Program-made: the position numbers and the translations under genes
In this document: piece by piece, positions 1 to 9,383 of the stretch
Layout: each line of letters starts with the position of its first letter
Position numbering within the stretch: position 1 is the stretch's first letter
From: Betaproteobacteria bacterium Ga0077526
GTDB taxonomy: Bacteria > Pseudomonadota > Gammaproteobacteria > Burkholderiales > Ga0077523
Direction: 5' to 3'
DNA length: 64,000 bases
Assembly: GCA_001464765.1 (NCBI GenBank)
Contig: LNDV01000027.1
Span: 1-64,000, forward strand
The notes under the pieces: model-generated
Databases searched by the model: none
Seen by the model: the letters and a program-made list of their open reading frames with translations, nothing else
What the model was told of the DNA's origin: nothing

Positions 1-98
1 TGATTCAGCCGATCGCGATGGAAGAGGGGTTGCGCTTCGCGATTCGGGAAGGCGGACGCACCGTGGGTGCGGGCGTCGTTGCCAAGATCATCGAGTGA
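1..98 (+). CDS. tuf: Elongation factor Tu, 3' end only
   Basis: The window opens inside a reading frame whose last 31 complete codons end in [17 protein letters not shown], the nearly invariant carboxy terminus of EF-Tu, domain III. EF-Tu delivers aminoacyl-tRNA to the ribosome as a GTP complex in the cytoplasm. The stop lies only 4 bases before rpsJ, so tuf is probably co-transcribed with the S10 operon, as is usual in betaproteobacteria. Whether this is the only tuf copy cannot be told from the fragment. Confidence 0.97.
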   Translation, partial: IQPIAMEEGLRFAIREGGRTVGAGVVAKIIE

Positions 99-102
99 AA
101 TC

Positions 103-411
103 ATGCAAAGCCAAAAGATCCGCATTCGTCTGAAAGCGTTCGACTACCGCCTCATCGACCAGTCATCGCTCGAGATCGTCGAGACGGCCAAGCGTACCGG
201 CGCGGTGGTTCGCGGCCCGGTCCCGCTGCCGACCCGAATCGAACGCTTCGACGTATTGCGTTCGCCTCACGTCAACAAGACGTCGCGCGACCAGTTCGAA
301 ATCCGTACGCACCTGCGGCTGATGGACATCATGGACCCCACTGACAAGACGGTGGATGCTCTCATGAAGCTCGATCTGCCCGCGGGCGTGGATGTCGAGA
401 TCAAGTTGTAA
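103..411 (+). CDS. rpsJ: 30S ribosomal protein S10
   Basis: This 102-residue protein has the S10 signature from its first residues ([18 protein letters not shown]) and the usual family length. S10 sits in the head of the 30S subunit and also serves as NusE in transcription antitermination. A longer in-frame start at 67 would overlap tuf and add 12 unconserved residues, so the ATG at 103 was chosen; a GAGTGA ribosome-binding sequence overlaps the tuf stop. It is followed by a 118-base gap with a hairpin. Confidence 0.98.
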   Translation: MQSQKIRIRLKAFDYRLIDQSSLEIVETAKRTGAVVRGPVPLPTRIERFDVLRSPHVNKTSRDQFEIRTHLRLMDIMDPTDKTVDALMKLDLPAGVDVEIKL

Positions 412-434
412 TGCAGTGACGTAGTCAGGTGGTG

Positions 435-461
435 TCCGACCGAGCGACAGGCACGGTCGGA
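435..461 (+). promoter_or_regulatory. Stem-loop between rpsJ and rplC
   Basis: A perfect 8-bp inverted repeat (TCCGACCG and CGGTCGGA) encloses an 11-base loop in the only long gap of the S10 operon. A second GC-rich dyad (GCCGGC twice, about 490-510) precedes the rplC ribosome-binding site. There is no U tract, so this is not a simple terminator; an RNA-processing or attenuation role is possible but unproven. Confidence 0.5.
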
Positions 462-529
462 AGCTGGGTAGTGAAGTGAACACACAAGCCGGCCAATTGC
501 AGCCGGCCCCTTTGAAGAGGGTAATAAAC

Positions 530-1174
530 ATGAGTCTGGGATTACTCGGACGCAAGGTGGGCATGACCCGCGTGTTCACGGATGACGGAGATTCCGTTCC
601 CGTGACCGTCGTGGATGTGTCGGACAACCGCGTCACTCAAATCAAGACCGTCGCGACCGATGGCTACTGTGCCGTGCAGGTCGCTTTCGGCAAGCGTCGC
701 GCCTCGCGCGTGACCAAGCCGATGGCCGGTCATTTCGCCAAGGCCGGTGTCGAAGCCGGTTCTGTTCTCCGTGAGTTCCGCATCTCCGAAGAAACCGCCG
801 CGACCCTCCAGGTCGGCGGCAAGATCGGCGCGGACCTGTTCAAGGTCGGTGCAATGGTCGACGTTCAGGGCGTGACCCTGGGCAAGGGTTTCACCGGCGT
901 CATCAAGCGGCACCACTTCTCGTCCAACCGGGCCAGCCACGGCAACTCGGTCTCGCATAACAAGCCGGGTTCGATCTCCATGGCCCAGGATCCGGGTCGT
1001 GTGTTTCCTGGCAAGAAGATGGCCGGACACTACGGCGCCGTGACTCGCACCACCCAGAATCTCGAAGTGGTTCGCGTGGACGAGGCCCGTGGCCTCCTGC
1101 TCATCCGCGGCTCCGTGCCTTCTGCGAAGGGCGGCGACGTCATCGTGGTGCCTGCCGTCAAGGGAGGTGCATGA
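530..1174 (+). CDS. rplC: 50S ribosomal protein L3
   Basis: The 214-residue product begins [16 protein letters not shown], the L3 start, and carries the conserved loop with [27 protein letters not shown] sequence (split here: [12 protein letters not shown]) that reaches toward the peptidyl-transferase centre. L3 is an early-assembly 50S protein. The ATG at 530 follows an AGAGGG ribosome-binding site; the in-frame start at 476 would add residues not found in the family. The stop overlaps the rplD start by one base. Confidence 0.98.
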   Translation: MSLGLLGRKVGMTRVFTDDGDSVPVTVVDVSDNRVTQIKTVATDGYCAVQVAFGKRRASRVTKPMAGHFAKAGVEAGSVLREFRISEETAATLQVGGKIGADLFKVGAMVDVQGVTLGKGFTGVIKRHHFSSNRASHGNSVSHNKPGSISMAQDPGRVFPGKKMAGHYGAVTRTTQNLEVVRVDEARGLLLIRGSVPSAKGGDVIVVPAVKGGA

Positions 1175-1794
1175 TGGAACTGAAACTGATCGATGCGAAA
1201 GGTCAGTCAGCCGGGAGCCTGAGCGCGTCGGATGAGCTCTTCGGTCGTGACTACAACGAAGCGCTGGTCCACCAGATCGTGACCGGTTATCTCGCCAATG
1301 GTCGTCAGGGCACCCGTGCCCAGAAGGGCCGCAGCGAGATCAACAAGAGCACGAAGAAGCCCTGGAAGCAGAAGGGCACCGGTCGTGCCCGCGCGGGCCG
1401 TGCATCCAGCCCGTTGTGGCGTGGGGGTGGCAAGATCTTCCCCAACCTGCCGGATGAGAACTTCTCCCAGAAGATCAACCGCAAGATGTATCGCGCAGGA
1501 ATGTGTGCCCTGTTGTCGCAGCTGGCCCGTGAGGGGCGTCTGAGCGTGGTGGACGGTCTCACGGTCGAGGCTCCGAAGACAAAGCTGCTCGCCGACAAGG
1601 TCAAGGGTCTCGGATTCGATCGCGTCCTCATCATCACGGACGAGATCGACGACAACCTGTACCTGTCCGCCCGCAACCTGCAGAACGTTCTGGTGCTCGA
1701 ACCGCGTCACGCCGACCCTGTCAGCCTGATGCGCTTCGACCACACCGTTGTGACGAAGGCCGCCCTGGCCAAGCTCGAGGAGATGCTGGCATGA
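1174..1794 (+). CDS. rplD: 50S ribosomal protein L4
   Basis: This 206-residue protein has the L4 loop rich in basic residues ([15 protein letters not shown], about residues 62-76) that lines the exit tunnel. Two ATGs stand side by side at 1171 and 1174; the second has the better distance from GGGAGG and matches the usual MELK start. In E. coli L4 also autoregulates the S10 operon, but no equivalent leader structure can be proved here. It overlaps rplW by 4 bases. Confidence 0.98.
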   Translation: MELKLIDAKGQSAGSLSASDELFGRDYNEALVHQIVTGYLANGRQGTRAQKGRSEINKSTKKPWKQKGTGRARAGRASSPLWRGGGKIFPNLPDENFSQKINRKMYRAGMCALLSQLAREGRLSVVDGLTVEAPKTKLLADKVKGLGFDRVLIITDEIDDNLYLSARNLQNVLVLEPRHADPVSLMRFDHTVVTKAALAKLEEMLA

Positions 1795-2108
1795 CAGCCC
1801 CGACCTACAGCGCGGAACGCCTGCTGCAGATCCTGCTGGCACCGCAGATTTCCGAAAAGAGCACCTATGTTGCGGACAAGTTCGATCAGGTGATCTTCAA
1901 GGTGGCCCGCGATGCCACCAAGCCCGAAGTGAAGGCTGCCGTCGAAATGCTGTTCAAGGTGGAAGTCGAGTCCGTCCAGATTTCCAACGTCAAGGGCAAG
2001 ACCAAGCGCTTCGGCCGCTTCATGGGGCGTCGCGATCACTGGAAGAAGGCTTATGTGTCGCTGAAGCCTGGCCAGGAGATCGATTTCGCCGCCGGGGAGA
2101 ACAAGTAA
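1791..2108 (+). CDS. rplW: 50S ribosomal protein L23
   Basis: The 105-residue product has the L23 hallmarks [20 protein letters not shown] and the basic segment [15 protein letters not shown]23 lies at the tunnel exit, where trigger factor and the signal recognition particle dock. It starts in an ATGA overlap with rplD and its TAA shares a base with the rplB start, so translation is probably coupled across L4-L23-L2. Confidence 0.98.
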   Translation: MTAPTYSAERLLQILLAPQISEKSTYVADKFDQVIFKVARDATKPEVKAAVEMLFKVEVESVQISNVKGKTKRFGRFMGRRDHWKKAYVSLKPGQEIDFAAGENK

Positions 2109-2935
2109 TGGCACTCGTCAAAGTCAAACCGACCTCGCCGGGCCGACGCGCCGTCGTCAAGGTCGTCAACAAGACGCTCTGGAAGGGCAAGCCGTACGCG
2201 AATCTTCTGGAGAAGCAGAAGAACAACGCCGGCCGTAACAGCAAGGGCCACATCACTACGCGTCATCAGGGTGGCGGGCACAAGCATCACTACCGGATCG
2301 TCGACTTCAAGCGGCGCAAGGACGGCGTTCCCGCGACGGTGGAGCGGATCGAATACGATCCGAACCGCAGCGCGAACATCGCCCTGCTGTGCTATGCCGA
2401 CGGTGAACGCCGTTACATCATCGCGCCGAAGGGCCTTGCTGCCGGTGCGCAGGTGATGAGCGGCATCGACGCCCCGATCAAGCCGGGCAATACGCTCCCG
2501 CTGCGCAACATTCCGGTGGGTTCGACCGTGCATTGCATCGAGATGCTTCCCGGCAAGGGCGCCCAGCTGGCGCGTGCGGCAGGCACGTCAGCGCAGCTGC
2601 TGGCTCGCGAAGGCTCCTACGCCCAGCTCCGGTTGCGCTCCGGTGAGATCCGCCGCGTGCATGTGGAGTGCCGTGCGACCGTCGGGGAAGTCGGCAACGA
2701 AGAGAACAACCTGCGTTCCATCGGCAAGGCTGGCGCCCAGCGCTGGCGCGGTATCCGTCCGACGGTGCGCGGTGTGGCGATGAACCCGATCGATCACCCC
2801 CACGGTGGTGGTGAAGGCAAGACGGCTGCAGGTCGCGATCCGGTGAGCCCGTGGGGCACGCCGACCAAGGGCTACAAGACCCGTCGCAACAAGCGCACGA
2901 ACTCCATGATCGCCCGGTCGCGGCACAAGAGATAA
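2108..2935 (+). CDS. rplB: 50S ribosomal protein L2
   Basis: The 275-residue L2 shows the conserved central RNA-binding body and the near-universal motif DHPHGGGEG (about residues 227-235), whose histidine lies close to the peptidyl-transferase centre. The C-terminal basic tail [19 protein letters not shown] is typical. L2 is needed for subunit association. Length and order match the standard S10 operon. Confidence 0.98.
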   Translation: MALVKVKPTSPGRRAVVKVVNKTLWKGKPYANLLEKQKNNAGRNSKGHITTRHQGGGHKHHYRIVDFKRRKDGVPATVERIEYDPNRSANIALLCYADGERRYIIAPKGLAAGAQVMSGIDAPIKPGNTLPLRNIPVGSTVHCIEMLPGKGAQLARAAGTSAQLLAREGSYAQLRLRSGEIRRVHVECRATVGEVGNEENNLRSIGKAGAQRWRGIRPTVRGVAMNPIDHPHGGGEGKTAAGRDPVSPWGTPTKGYKTRRNKRTNSMIARSRHKR

Positions 2936-2944
2936 GGACTAGTC

Positions 2945-3229
2945 ATGGCTCGCTCAATCAAGAAAGGCCCGTTCGTCGACTTTCACCTCATTCGGAAGGT
3001 GGACACCGCACGCGCTGGGAACGACAAGCGTCCGATCAAGACCTGGTCCCGCCGCTCGACCGTGCTCCCGGATTTCGTGGGGCTGACTATCGCCGTCCAC
3101 AACGGAAAACAGCACGTTCCCGTGTTCGTGACCGAGAACATGGTCGGCCACAAACTCGGCGAGTTCGCGCCGACCCGGACGTTCAAGGGTCACGCTGCGG
3201 ACAAGAAAGCCGCTGCCGGCAAGAGGTAA
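2945..3229 (+). CDS. rpsS: 30S ribosomal protein S19
   Basis: The 94-residue product begins [15 protein letters not shown] and ends with the basic tail of S19, which partners S13 in the 30S head and contacts A-site tRNA. The motif [23 protein letters not shown] is diagnostic in two consecutive pieces ([23 protein letters not shown]). It lies 9 bases after rplB and 5 bases before rplV. Confidence 0.98.
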   Translation: MARSIKKGPFVDFHLIRKVDTARAGNDKRPIKTWSRRSTVLPDFVGLTIAVHNGKQHVPVFVTENMVGHKLGEFAPTRTFKGHAADKKAAAGKR

Positions 3230-3234
3230 CGCGC

Positions 3235-3585
3235 ATGAACGTGAATGCAACTTTGAAAGGCGTCCGCCTCTCCGCGCAGAAAGGGCGGCTGGTGGCGGAC
3301 CAGATCCGCGGGATGCCCGTGGGACGTGCTCTCGACCTGCTGGCTTTCAGCCCCAAGAAGGGTGCTGCGATCCTGCGCAAGGTGCTCGAGTCGGCGATTG
3401 CGAATGCCGAGCACAACGAAGGCGCGGATATCGACGAGCTGAAGGTCACCACGGTCCACGTCGAACAGGGTCCGACGCTCAAGCGCTTCACCGCGCGCGC
3501 GAAGGGTCGCGGCAACCGGATTTCCAAGCAGACCTGCCATATCTTCCTGACCGTCGGCGACGAGTCGAACCGGGCCAAGGCATAG
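3235..3585 (+). CDS. rplV: 50S ribosomal protein L22
   Basis: This 116-residue L22 has the early motif [15 protein letters not shown] and the long beta-hairpin (about residues 80-100) that extends into the nascent-chain tunnel, the site where macrolide-resistance changes occur in this family. The frame is open far upstream, but the ATG at 3235, 5 bases after the rpsS stop, gives the family start [11 protein letters not shown]. Confidence 0.98.
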   Translation: MNVNATLKGVRLSAQKGRLVADQIRGMPVGRALDLLAFSPKKGAAILRKVLESAIANAEHNEGADIDELKVTTVHVEQGPTLKRFTARAKGRGNRISKQTCHIFLTVGDESNRAKA

Positions 3586-3595
3586 GGGAACGTTG

Positions 3596-4309
3596 ATGGG
3601 ACAGAAGATTCATCCGACAGGTTTTCGCCTTAGCGTCCAGCGCAACTGGGCGTCCAAGTGGTACGCGAACAGCAAGAACTTCCCTGGCATGCTGAAGGAG
3701 GACATCAAGGTCCGCGCCTTCCTCCGCAAGAAGCTGGCTAACGCCGCGGTGAGCCGCGTCGTGATCGAGCGTCCTGCAAAGAACGCCCGCATCACCGTGT
3801 TCTCCGCCCGTCCCGGTGTCGTCATCGGCAAGAAGGGCGAGGATATCGAACTGCTTCGCGGTCAGCTGCAGCGCATGATGGGCGTGCCCGTGCATGTGAA
3901 TATCGAGGAAGTGCGCAAGCCCGAACTCGATGCGCAACTGATTGCGGACTCCATTTCGGCACAGCTAGAGAAGCGGATCATGTTCCGTCGCGCGATGAAG
4001 CGTGCGATGCAGAACGCGATGCGCCTCGGCGCGCAGGGCATCAAGATCATGAGCGCCGGACGTCTGAACGGCATCGAGATCGCGCGGACCGAGTGGTATC
4101 GCGAAGGGCGAGTGCCACTGCACACGCTGAGGGCCGACATCGACTACGGGTTCTCGGAAGCGAAGACCACGTACGGCGTGATCGGAATCAAGGTCTGGGT
4201 ATTCAAGGGCGAGATCCTCGGGCGCGGCGAACAGCCGGCCGCTCCGGCGCCTGCCGAACCCGAACGCAAGCCCAGGAAAGCGGGAGCGAAGAATGCTGCA
4301 GCCAGCTAG
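3596..4309 (+). CDS. rpsC: 30S ribosomal protein S3
   Basis: The 237-residue S3 carries the KH domain motif [14 protein letters not shown] and the C-terminal domain ending in an Ala/Pro/Lys-rich tail. S3 forms part of the mRNA entry channel helicase with S4 and S5. The ATG at 3596 gives the canonical [12 protein letters not shown] start; an overlapping TTG three bases earlier is unlikely. Its 3' end overlaps rplP by 17 bases. Confidence 0.98.
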   Translation: MGQKIHPTGFRLSVQRNWASKWYANSKNFPGMLKEDIKVRAFLRKKLANAAVSRVVIERPAKNARITVFSARPGVVIGKKGEDIELLRGQLQRMMGVPVHVNIEEVRKPELDAQLIADSISAQLEKRIMFRRAMKRAMQNAMRLGAQGIKIMSAGRLNGIEIARTEWYREGRVPLHTLRADIDYGFSEAKTTYGVIGIKVWVFKGEILGRGEQPAAPAPAEPERKPRKAGAKNAAAS

Positions 4310-4709
4310 AACCAAATATCGCAAACAGCAGAAGGGTCGGAACACCGGTATCGCCACCCGCGGCAACAAGGTGAGCTTCGGTGAGTACGGCCTCAAGGCC
4401 GTGGGCCGCGGTCGTCTCACGGCTCGCCAGATCGAAGCGGCCCGTCGTGCCATGACCCGCCACATCAAGCGGGGCGGGCGGATCTGGATTCGGATCTTCC
4501 CGGACAAGCCGATTTCGTCGAAGCCGGCGGAAGTGCGGATGGGTAACGGCAAGGGCAATCCCGAGTTCTTCGTGGCCGAGATTCAGCCGGGCAAGGTGCT
4601 GTATGAAATGGACGGCGTCGAAGAGGTGCTGGCTCGCGAGGCGTTCCGCCTGGCGGCTGCCAAGCTCCCGATCGCGACGACCTTTGTAACCAGACAGGTG
4701 GGCGCATGA
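4293..4709 (+). CDS. rplP: 50S ribosomal protein L16
   Basis: The 138-residue L16 begins [17 protein letters not shown] and has the conserved [14 protein letters not shown] and [18 protein letters not shown] segments. L16 organises A-site tRNA binding on the 50S subunit. It starts inside the end of rpsC and overlaps rpmC by 4 bases, consistent with coupled translation. Confidence 0.98.
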   Translation: MLQPARTKYRKQQKGRNTGIATRGNKVSFGEYGLKAVGRGRLTARQIEAARRAMTRHIKRGGRIWIRIFPDKPISSKPAEVRMGNGKGNPEFFVAEIQPGKVLYEMDGVEEVLAREAFRLAAAKLPIATTFVTRQVGA

Positions 4710-4900
4710 ATGCCAAGGACCTCCGGGCGAAGGCGCCCGCCGAACTCAAGCAGGAACTCGAGTCGCTGCTGCGTGCGCAGTTCAGTCTGCGCATGCGCCA
4801 TGCAACCCAGCAGCTCACGAATACCAGTGAAATCAACAAGGTACGAAAGGACATTGCACGTGTCCGCACCTTGATCGGCGAATCGGCGAGGAAGGCATGA
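4706..4900 (+). CDS. rpmC: 50S ribosomal protein L29
   Basis: This 64-residue, two-helix protein matches L29 in length and in the pattern [20 protein letters not shown] followed by a basic helix. L29 sits beside L23 at the tunnel exit. It is joined by ATGA overlaps to rplP upstream and rpsQ downstream. Confidence 0.97.
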   Translation: MNAKDLRAKAPAELKQELESLLRAQFSLRMRHATQQLTNTSEINKVRKDIARVRTLIGESARKA

Positions 4901-5163
4901 GCGAAGCGAGTTCGAACAGGAAGCTCACGGGGCGTGTGGTGAGCGACAAGATGAACAAGACCGTGACCGTGCTCGTGGAGCGTCGCGTCAAGCACCCCCT
5001 TTACGGGAAGGTGATGATCCGTTCGCAGAAGTACCACGCCCACGACGAGAACAACGAGTTCCACCCTGGCGATCTCGTCATGATCGAGGAGTGCCGCCCG
5101 TTGTCTCGCACCAAGGCCTGGAAGGTCGTGAAGCTCGTCGAGAAGGCCCGCGAGTTGTCATAA
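4897..5163 (+). CDS. rpsQ: 30S ribosomal protein S17
   Basis: The 88-residue S17 has the OB-fold signature [21 protein letters not shown] and [20 protein letters not shown]17 is a primary 16S rRNA binder in the 30S body. It closes the S10 transcription unit: the next gene follows after 150 bases that hold a promoter candidate and hairpins. Confidence 0.98.
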   Translation: MSEASSNRKLTGRVVSDKMNKTVTVLVERRVKHPLYGKVMIRSQKYHAHDENNEFHPGDLVMIEECRPLSRTKAWKVVKLVEKARELS

Positions 5164-5168
5164 CTTCC

Positions 5169-5197
5169 TTGCTTGCAAGGTCGTACCGTCGTACACT
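5169..5197 (+). promoter_or_regulatory. Candidate sigma-70 promoter for the spc operon
   Basis: TTGCTT at 5169-5174 and TACACT at 5192-5197 are separated by exactly 17 bases (3/6 and 4/6 matches to consensus) in the gap between rpsQ and rplN. Transcription would start near 5204, giving a leader of about 110 bases before rplN. E. coli also has a separate spc promoter at this place, which supports the assignment. Confidence 0.55.
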
Positions 5198-5210
5198 AGT
5201 TGACTTTTCC

Positions 5211-5234
5211 GCCGTCTCCACCCCCGGAGGCGGC
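5211..5234 (+). promoter_or_regulatory. GC-rich hairpin in the rplN leader
   Basis: GCCGTCTCC and GGAGGCGGC form a 9-bp stem with one G-U wobble and a 6-base loop, just after the predicted start of the spc leader. A second 7-bp pairing (TGCTCCC 5258-5264 with GGGAGCA 5288-5294) lies before the rplN ribosome-binding region. Either could attenuate or stabilise the leader; the U tract is too weak for a clear terminator. Confidence 0.4.
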
Positions 5235-5313
5235 CTTTCCCGTACGGGATCCAAAACTGCTCCCAGTCACGTCCTTGCGGATTGGGCGGGAGCAAGTTGG
5301 AGCGAGGGCAATC

Positions 5314-5682
5314 ATGATTCAGATGGAGTCCATTCTGGACGTCGCCGATAACACCGGTGCTCGTTCGGTCATGTGCATCAAGGTTTTGGGTGGCTCGAAG
5401 CGCCGCTATGCCGGCATCGGCGATGTCATCAAGGTCAGCGTGAAAGACGCCGCGCCGCGCGGGCGTGTCAAGAAGGGCGAGATCTACAACGCCGTCGTCG
5501 TGCGCACCGCCAAGGGTGTTCGTCGGCCGGACGGTTCGCTCGTCAAGTTCGACAACAACGCCGCCGTGCTGCTCAACAACAAACTCGAACCCATCGGCAC
5601 GCGGATCTTCGGACCCGTCACCCGTGAACTCCGGTCTGAGCGATTCATGAAGATCGTCTCGCTCGCCCCGGAAGTGATTTGA
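5314..5682 (+). CDS. rplN: 50S ribosomal protein L14
   Basis: The 122-residue L14 begins [17 protein letters not shown] and has the conserved [18 protein letters not shown] stretch. L14 lies on the 50S interface and contacts 16S rRNA. The frame runs open to 5200, but only the ATG at 5314 gives the family start and exact family length. It is the first gene of the spc operon. Confidence 0.98.
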   Translation: MIQMESILDVADNTGARSVMCIKVLGGSKRRYAGIGDVIKVSVKDAAPRGRVKKGEIYNAVVVRTAKGVRRPDGSLVKFDNNAAVLLNNKLEPIGTRIFGPVTRELRSERFMKIVSLAPEVI

Positions 5683-5692
5683 GGAGCTGGGG

Positions 5693-6010
5693 ATGCGCAA
5701 GATTCGTAAGGGCGATCAGGTGGTCGTGATCGCCGGCAAAGACAAGGGAAAACGGGGTGCCGTGCTCACGGTGACAACCCCGGAGCATGTGGTGGTCGAG
5801 GGCGTCAATCGGGTGAAGAAGCACCAGCGTCCCAACCCCATGCGCAATCAGACGGGCGGAATCGTCGAGTTCGAGAAGTCCGTGCACGTGTCCAACGTTG
5901 CGATCCTCAATCCTGCGACCCAGAAGGCGGATCGCGTCGGATTCAAGATCCTCGACGACGGGCGCAAGGTGCGCGTCTTCAAGTCGAACGGCGAAATGAT
6001 CGACGCCTAG
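5693..6010 (+). CDS. rplX: 50S ribosomal protein L24
   Basis: The 105-residue L24 shows the KOW motif near its start ([19 protein letters not shown]) and the conserved [12 protein letters not shown]24 initiates 50S assembly. It lies 10 bases after rplN and follows a GAGGAGCTGGGG ribosome-binding sequence. Confidence 0.98.
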   Translation: MRKIRKGDQVVVIAGKDKGKRGAVLTVTTPEHVVVEGVNRVKKHQRPNPMRNQTGGIVEFEKSVHVSNVAILNPATQKADRVGFKILDDGRKVRVFKSNGEMIDA

Positions 6011-6021
6011 GAGATCGGAAC

Positions 6022-6561
6022 ATGGCGCGTTTTCAACAGTTCTACCGGGACACGGTCGTTCCCCAGCTGATGACTCAGTTCGGGTACAAGTCAGTGATGG
6101 AAGTCCCCCGCATCGAGAAGATCGTCCTCAACATGGGCGTCGGCGAAGCAGTGGCGGACAAGAAGGTCATGGATCACGCCGTGGGCGACATGACCAAGAT
6201 CGCCGGTCAGAAGCCGGTCGTCACGAAGGCACGTAAGGCCATCGCCGGTTTCAAGATCCGCGAGGGCTATCCCGTCGGATGTTCGGTGACCCTTCGCCGC
6301 AAGCAGATGTATGAGTTCCTTGACCGATTCGTTTCCATCGCGCTGCCGCGCGTTCGTGACTTCCGTGGGGTGTCCCCGAGGGGTTTCGATGGTCGCGGCA
6401 ACTACAACATGGGCATCAAGGAACAGATCATCTTCCCCGAGATCGAGTACGACAAGATCGACATGCTTCGGGGTATGAACATCACGTTTACGACCACGGC
6501 GAAGACCGACGAGGAAGCCAAAGCGCTTCTGGTCGCGTTCCGCTTTCCCTTCAGGAGTTAA
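6022..6561 (+). CDS. rplE: 50S ribosomal protein L5
   Basis: The 179-residue L5 has the conserved motifs [35 protein letters not shown] and [21 protein letters not shown]5 binds 5S rRNA with L18 and L25 in the central protuberance. In E. coli the S8 repressor site overlaps the start of this gene; I did not verify such a structure here. Confidence 0.98.
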   Translation: MARFQQFYRDTVVPQLMTQFGYKSVMEVPRIEKIVLNMGVGEAVADKKVMDHAVGDMTKIAGQKPVVTKARKAIAGFKIREGYPVGCSVTLRRKQMYEFLDRFVSIALPRVRDFRGVSPRGFDGRGNYNMGIKEQIIFPEIEYDKIDMLRGMNITFTTTAKTDEEAKALLVAFRFPFRS

Positions 6562-6569
6562 GCGACATC

Positions 6570-6875
6570 ATGGCCAAGATCGCGTTGATCAATCGCGAAG
6601 AGAAGCGCCGCGCGCTAGTGAAGAAGTACGCCGCGAAGCGCGCCGAGCTCATGGCAATCATCCAGGATGGCAAGGCGAGCGACGAAGAGAAGGCGGAAGC
6701 CCGGGACAAGATCCAGGCGATGCCGCGCGATGCGAGCCCGGTGCGGCTGCGCAATCGCTGCGCCATCACCGGTCGTCCGCGCGGGTTCTACCGCAAGTTC
6801 GGGCTTGCCCGTAACAAGGTTCGCGAGATTGCCATGCGTGGCGAGATCCCGGGCCTGGTCAAGGCCAGCTGGTAG
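6570..6875 (+). CDS. rpsN: 30S ribosomal protein S14
   Basis: At 101 residues this is the long, zinc-free S14 form, with the motif [27 protein letters not shown] split over its C-terminal half. S14 stabilises the 30S head. It is 8 bases from rplE and 14 bases from rpsH. Confidence 0.98.
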   Translation: MAKIALINREEKRRALVKKYAAKRAELMAIIQDGKASDEEKAEARDKIQAMPRDASPVRLRNRCAITGRPRGFYRKFGLARNKVREIAMRGEIPGLVKASW

Positions 6876-6889
6876 GAGGACAGGCCCAA

Positions 6890-7285
6890 ATGAGCATGAG
6901 CGATCCCGTCGCCGACATGTTGACCCGCATCCGGAACGCCCAAAGTTCCGAGAAGCCCACTGTCGCGATGCCGAACAGCAAGTTGAAGAAAGCGATTGCC
7001 GGCGTCCTCAAGGACGAAGGCTACATCGAAGACTTCGCCGTCCGTAACGATGACAACAAGCCCGTGCTGGAGATCCAGCTGAAGTACTACGCCGGGCGTC
7101 CCGTCATCGAGCGCATCGAGCGCGTGAGCCGTCCCGGGCTGCGGATCTACCGCGGGTCCAAGGACATCCCCCATGTGATGAACGGTCTTGGCATTGCGAT
7201 CGTGTCCACGTCGCAGGGCGTCATGACCGATCGCAAGGCACGGGCCGGTGGTATCGGCGGCGAAGTGCTCTGCATCGTCGCCTGA
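6890..7285 (+). CDS. rpsH: 30S ribosomal protein S8
   Basis: The 131-residue S8 begins [17 protein letters not shown] and ends [12 protein letters not shown], both diagnostic. S8 binds the central domain of 16S rRNA and is the translational repressor of the spc operon in E. coli. A GTAGGAGGACAG ribosome-binding site precedes the start. Confidence 0.98.
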   Translation: MSMSDPVADMLTRIRNAQSSEKPTVAMPNSKLKKAIAGVLKDEGYIEDFAVRNDDNKPVLEIQLKYYAGRPVIERIERVSRPGLRIYRGSKDIPHVMNGLGIAIVSTSQGVMTDRKARAGGIGGEVLCIVA

Positions 7286-7295
7286 GGTCCAAGCC

Positions 7296-7829
7296 ATGTC
7301 TCGAGTTGCAAAGTATCCAGTCAGCATTCCTGCCGGCGTCGAAGTGAGCATCGATGCCCAGCAGATCGTGGTGAAGGGGCCGCTGGGGTCGTTGACCCAG
7401 GCGCTCACCGGGGACGTCGTCGTGAAGAACGAGGACGGTAAGGTGACGTTCGTCGCGGCGAGCGATTCCCTTCACTCCAAGGCCATGTCGGGCACCCTGC
7501 GCGCTCTGGTCAACAACTTCGTGACTGGTGTCTCGAAGGGGTTCGAGCGCAAGCTGCAGCTGATCGGCGTCGGTTATCGCGCCCAGGCGGCCGGCGACAC
7601 GGTGAATCTGTCGCTCGGGTTCTCGCATCCGGTTGCGTACAAGTTGCCGAAGGGTGTGAAGGCCGAGACCCCGACGCAGACCGAAATCATCCTGAAAGGC
7701 GCCGACAAGCAGCAGGTCGGGCAGGTTGCCGCGGAGATCCGGGCTTATCGTCCTCCCGAGCCCTACAAGGGCAAGGGCGTGCGCTACGCCAATGAGGTCG
7801 TGGTGATCAAGGAAACCAAGAAGAAGTGA
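7296..7829 (+). CDS. rplF: 50S ribosomal protein L6
   Basis: The 177-residue L6 has its two repeated domains and the C-terminal motif [19 protein letters not shown]6 is near the sarcin-ricin loop. The open frame starts at 7248 within rpsH, but the ATG at 7296 gives the family start [15 protein letters not shown] after a GAGG ribosome-binding site. Confidence 0.98.
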   Translation: MSRVAKYPVSIPAGVEVSIDAQQIVVKGPLGSLTQALTGDVVVKNEDGKVTFVAASDSLHSKAMSGTLRALVNNFVTGVSKGFERKLQLIGVGYRAQAAGDTVNLSLGFSHPVAYKLPKGVKAETPTQTEIILKGADKQQVGQVAAEIRAYRPPEPYKGKGVRYANEVVVIKETKKK

Positions 7830-7842
7830 TGAGGGCGCGGAC

Positions 7843-8199
7843 ATGATCTCCAAGAAGGAAGCTCGCCTCCGGCGGGCACGGCAGACGAGGGCGAAGATCT
7901 CCGAGTTGCGCTCTGTCAGGTTGAGTGTGCATCGGTCGAATCTCCACATCTACGCGCAAGTCATCGACGCGTCCGGTTCCGTGGTCCTCGCTTCTGCGTC
8001 GACGCTCGAGCCGGAAGTGCGCGGTCAGGTGAAGCGAGGCTCCACCGTGGAAGCGGCCAAGATCGTGGGCCGTCGCGTGGCCGAGAAGGCCATCGCGAAG
8101 GGTGTGAGCGACGTCTCTTTCGACCGCTCCGGGTTCCAGTTTCACGGCAGGGTGAAGGCCCTCGCCGAAGCGGCCCGGGAAGCGGGCCTCAAGTTCTGA
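7843..8199 (+). CDS. rplR: 50S ribosomal protein L18
   Basis: The 118-residue L18 has the basic N-terminal region and the conserved [17 protein letters not shown] and the C-terminal [23 protein letters not shown]18 carries 5S rRNA into the central protuberance. It lies 13 bases after rplF. Confidence 0.98.
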   Translation: MISKKEARLRRARQTRAKISELRSVRLSVHRSNLHIYAQVIDASGSVVLASASTLEPEVRGQVKRGSTVEAAKIVGRRVAEKAIAKGVSDVSFDRSGFQFHGRVKALAEAAREAGLKF

Positions 8200-8212
8200 G
8201 GAGCGGCACGCA

Positions 8213-8734
8213 ATGGCAAGGAATTCGAAGAACGCGCAGGGCTCCGAAGAACGGTCCGATGGCCTTCGCGAGAAGATGGTCGCCGTGAATCGTGTGACCA
8301 AGGTGGTGAAGGGTGGTCGTATTCTCGGCTTCGCGGCGCTCACCGTTGTGGGCGACGGCGATGGCAGCATCGGCATGGGCAAGGGCAAGGCGCGTGAAGT
8401 GCCGGTCGCCGTGCAGAAGGCGATGGAAGAAGCCCGCCGCAAGATGGTGAAGGTGAGCCTCAAGAACGGCACCCTTCAGCACGCGGTGATCGGGCACCAC
8501 GGCGCGTCCCGTGTGCTGATCCAGCCGGCGTCCGAAGGTACCGGCATCATCGCCGGCGGCCCGATGCGCGCCGTGTTCGAAGTGATGGGCGTCACGAACG
8601 TGCTGGCCAAGTGTCTGGGTTCCACCAACCCGTACAACGTGGTCCGCGCGACGATCAACGGCTTGACGGAAATGAACACGCCTTCGGAAATCGCGGCGAA
8701 GCGTGGCAAGACCGTCGAAGAGATCCTGGGGTAA
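8213..8734 (+). CDS. rpsE: 30S ribosomal protein S5
   Basis: The 173-residue S5 has the double-stranded RNA-binding segment [18 protein letters not shown], the [22 protein letters not shown] helix and the SNPYN-type [13 protein letters not shown] motif. S5 contributes to decoding accuracy and mRNA unwinding. Spacing to rpmD is 3 bases. Confidence 0.98.
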   Translation: MARNSKNAQGSEERSDGLREKMVAVNRVTKVVKGGRILGFAALTVVGDGDGSIGMGKGKAREVPVAVQKAMEEARRKMVKVSLKNGTLQHAVIGHHGASRVLIQPASEGTGIIAGGPMRAVFEVMGVTNVLAKCLGSTNPYNVVRATINGLTEMNTPSEIAAKRGKTVEEILG

Positions 8735-8737
8735 GCC

Positions 8738-8932
8738 ATGGCTGGCGATCAGACGAAGAAGACAGTCAAGGTGACGCTCGTGAAGAGCGTCATCGGTACG
8801 CGGGAATCCCATCGTGCCACCGTGCGCGGCCTCGGCCTGCACGGGCTCAACAGCAGCGCTGTCCTCGAAGACACGCCTGCGGTGCGCGGCATGATCAACA
8901 AGGTGCGCTATCTCGTGAAGAGCGAGGGCTGA
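8738..8932 (+). CDS. rpmD: 50S ribosomal protein L30
   Basis: The 64-residue product matches L30 by its position between rpsE and rplO and by the motif [21 protein letters not shown]. It has a short extra N-terminal stretch (MAGDQTKK) before the conserved start. L30 is a small surface protein of the 50S subunit. Confidence 0.97.
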   Translation: MAGDQTKKTVKVTLVKSVIGTRESHRATVRGLGLHGLNSSAVLEDTPAVRGMINKVRYLVKSEG

Positions 8933-8935
8933 TAC

Positions 8936-9367
8936 ATGAAACTCAACACGATCAAGCCGGCTGCCGGCGCCAAGCATGCCAAGCGGCGTGTGGGGCGCGG
9001 CATCGGCAGCGGACTAGGCAAGACGGCCGGTCGCGGCCACAAGGGTCAGAAGTCCCGTTCCGGCGGATTCCACAAGGTCGGTTTCGAAGGCGGTCAGATG
9101 CCGCTGCAGCGTCGTTTGCCGAAGCGCGGCTTCACGTCGCTGACCAAGGGCGATACCGCTGAGGTCCGTCTGGCGGCCCTCGAGAGCGTCACCGCCGAGA
9201 TCATCGACTTTGCGGCCCTCCTCGCGGCGGGCGTCGTGCCGGCGTCGGCGAAAGCGGCGAAGGTCATTCTCGCGGGAAAGATCGGCAAGGCCGTGAAGCT
9301 CTCGGGCATCAAGGTTTCGAAGGGCGCTCGTGCGGCCATCGAAGCGGCCGGCGGTTCGGTCGCCTGA
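8936..9367 (+). CDS. rplO: 50S ribosomal protein L15
   Basis: The 143-residue L15 shows the glycine/basic N-terminal extension ([20 protein letters not shown]) that threads into 23S rRNA and the C-terminal globular domain with [21 protein letters not shown]. It is the last ribosomal gene before secY. Confidence 0.98.
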   Translation: MKLNTIKPAAGAKHAKRRVGRGIGSGLGKTAGRGHKGQKSRSGGFHKVGFEGGQMPLQRRLPKRGFTSLTKGDTAEVRLAALESVTAEIIDFAALLAAGVVPASAKAAKVILAGKIGKAVKLSGIKVSKGARAAIEAAGGSVA

Positions 9368-9383
9368 GGCTGAGGAAACCAAG

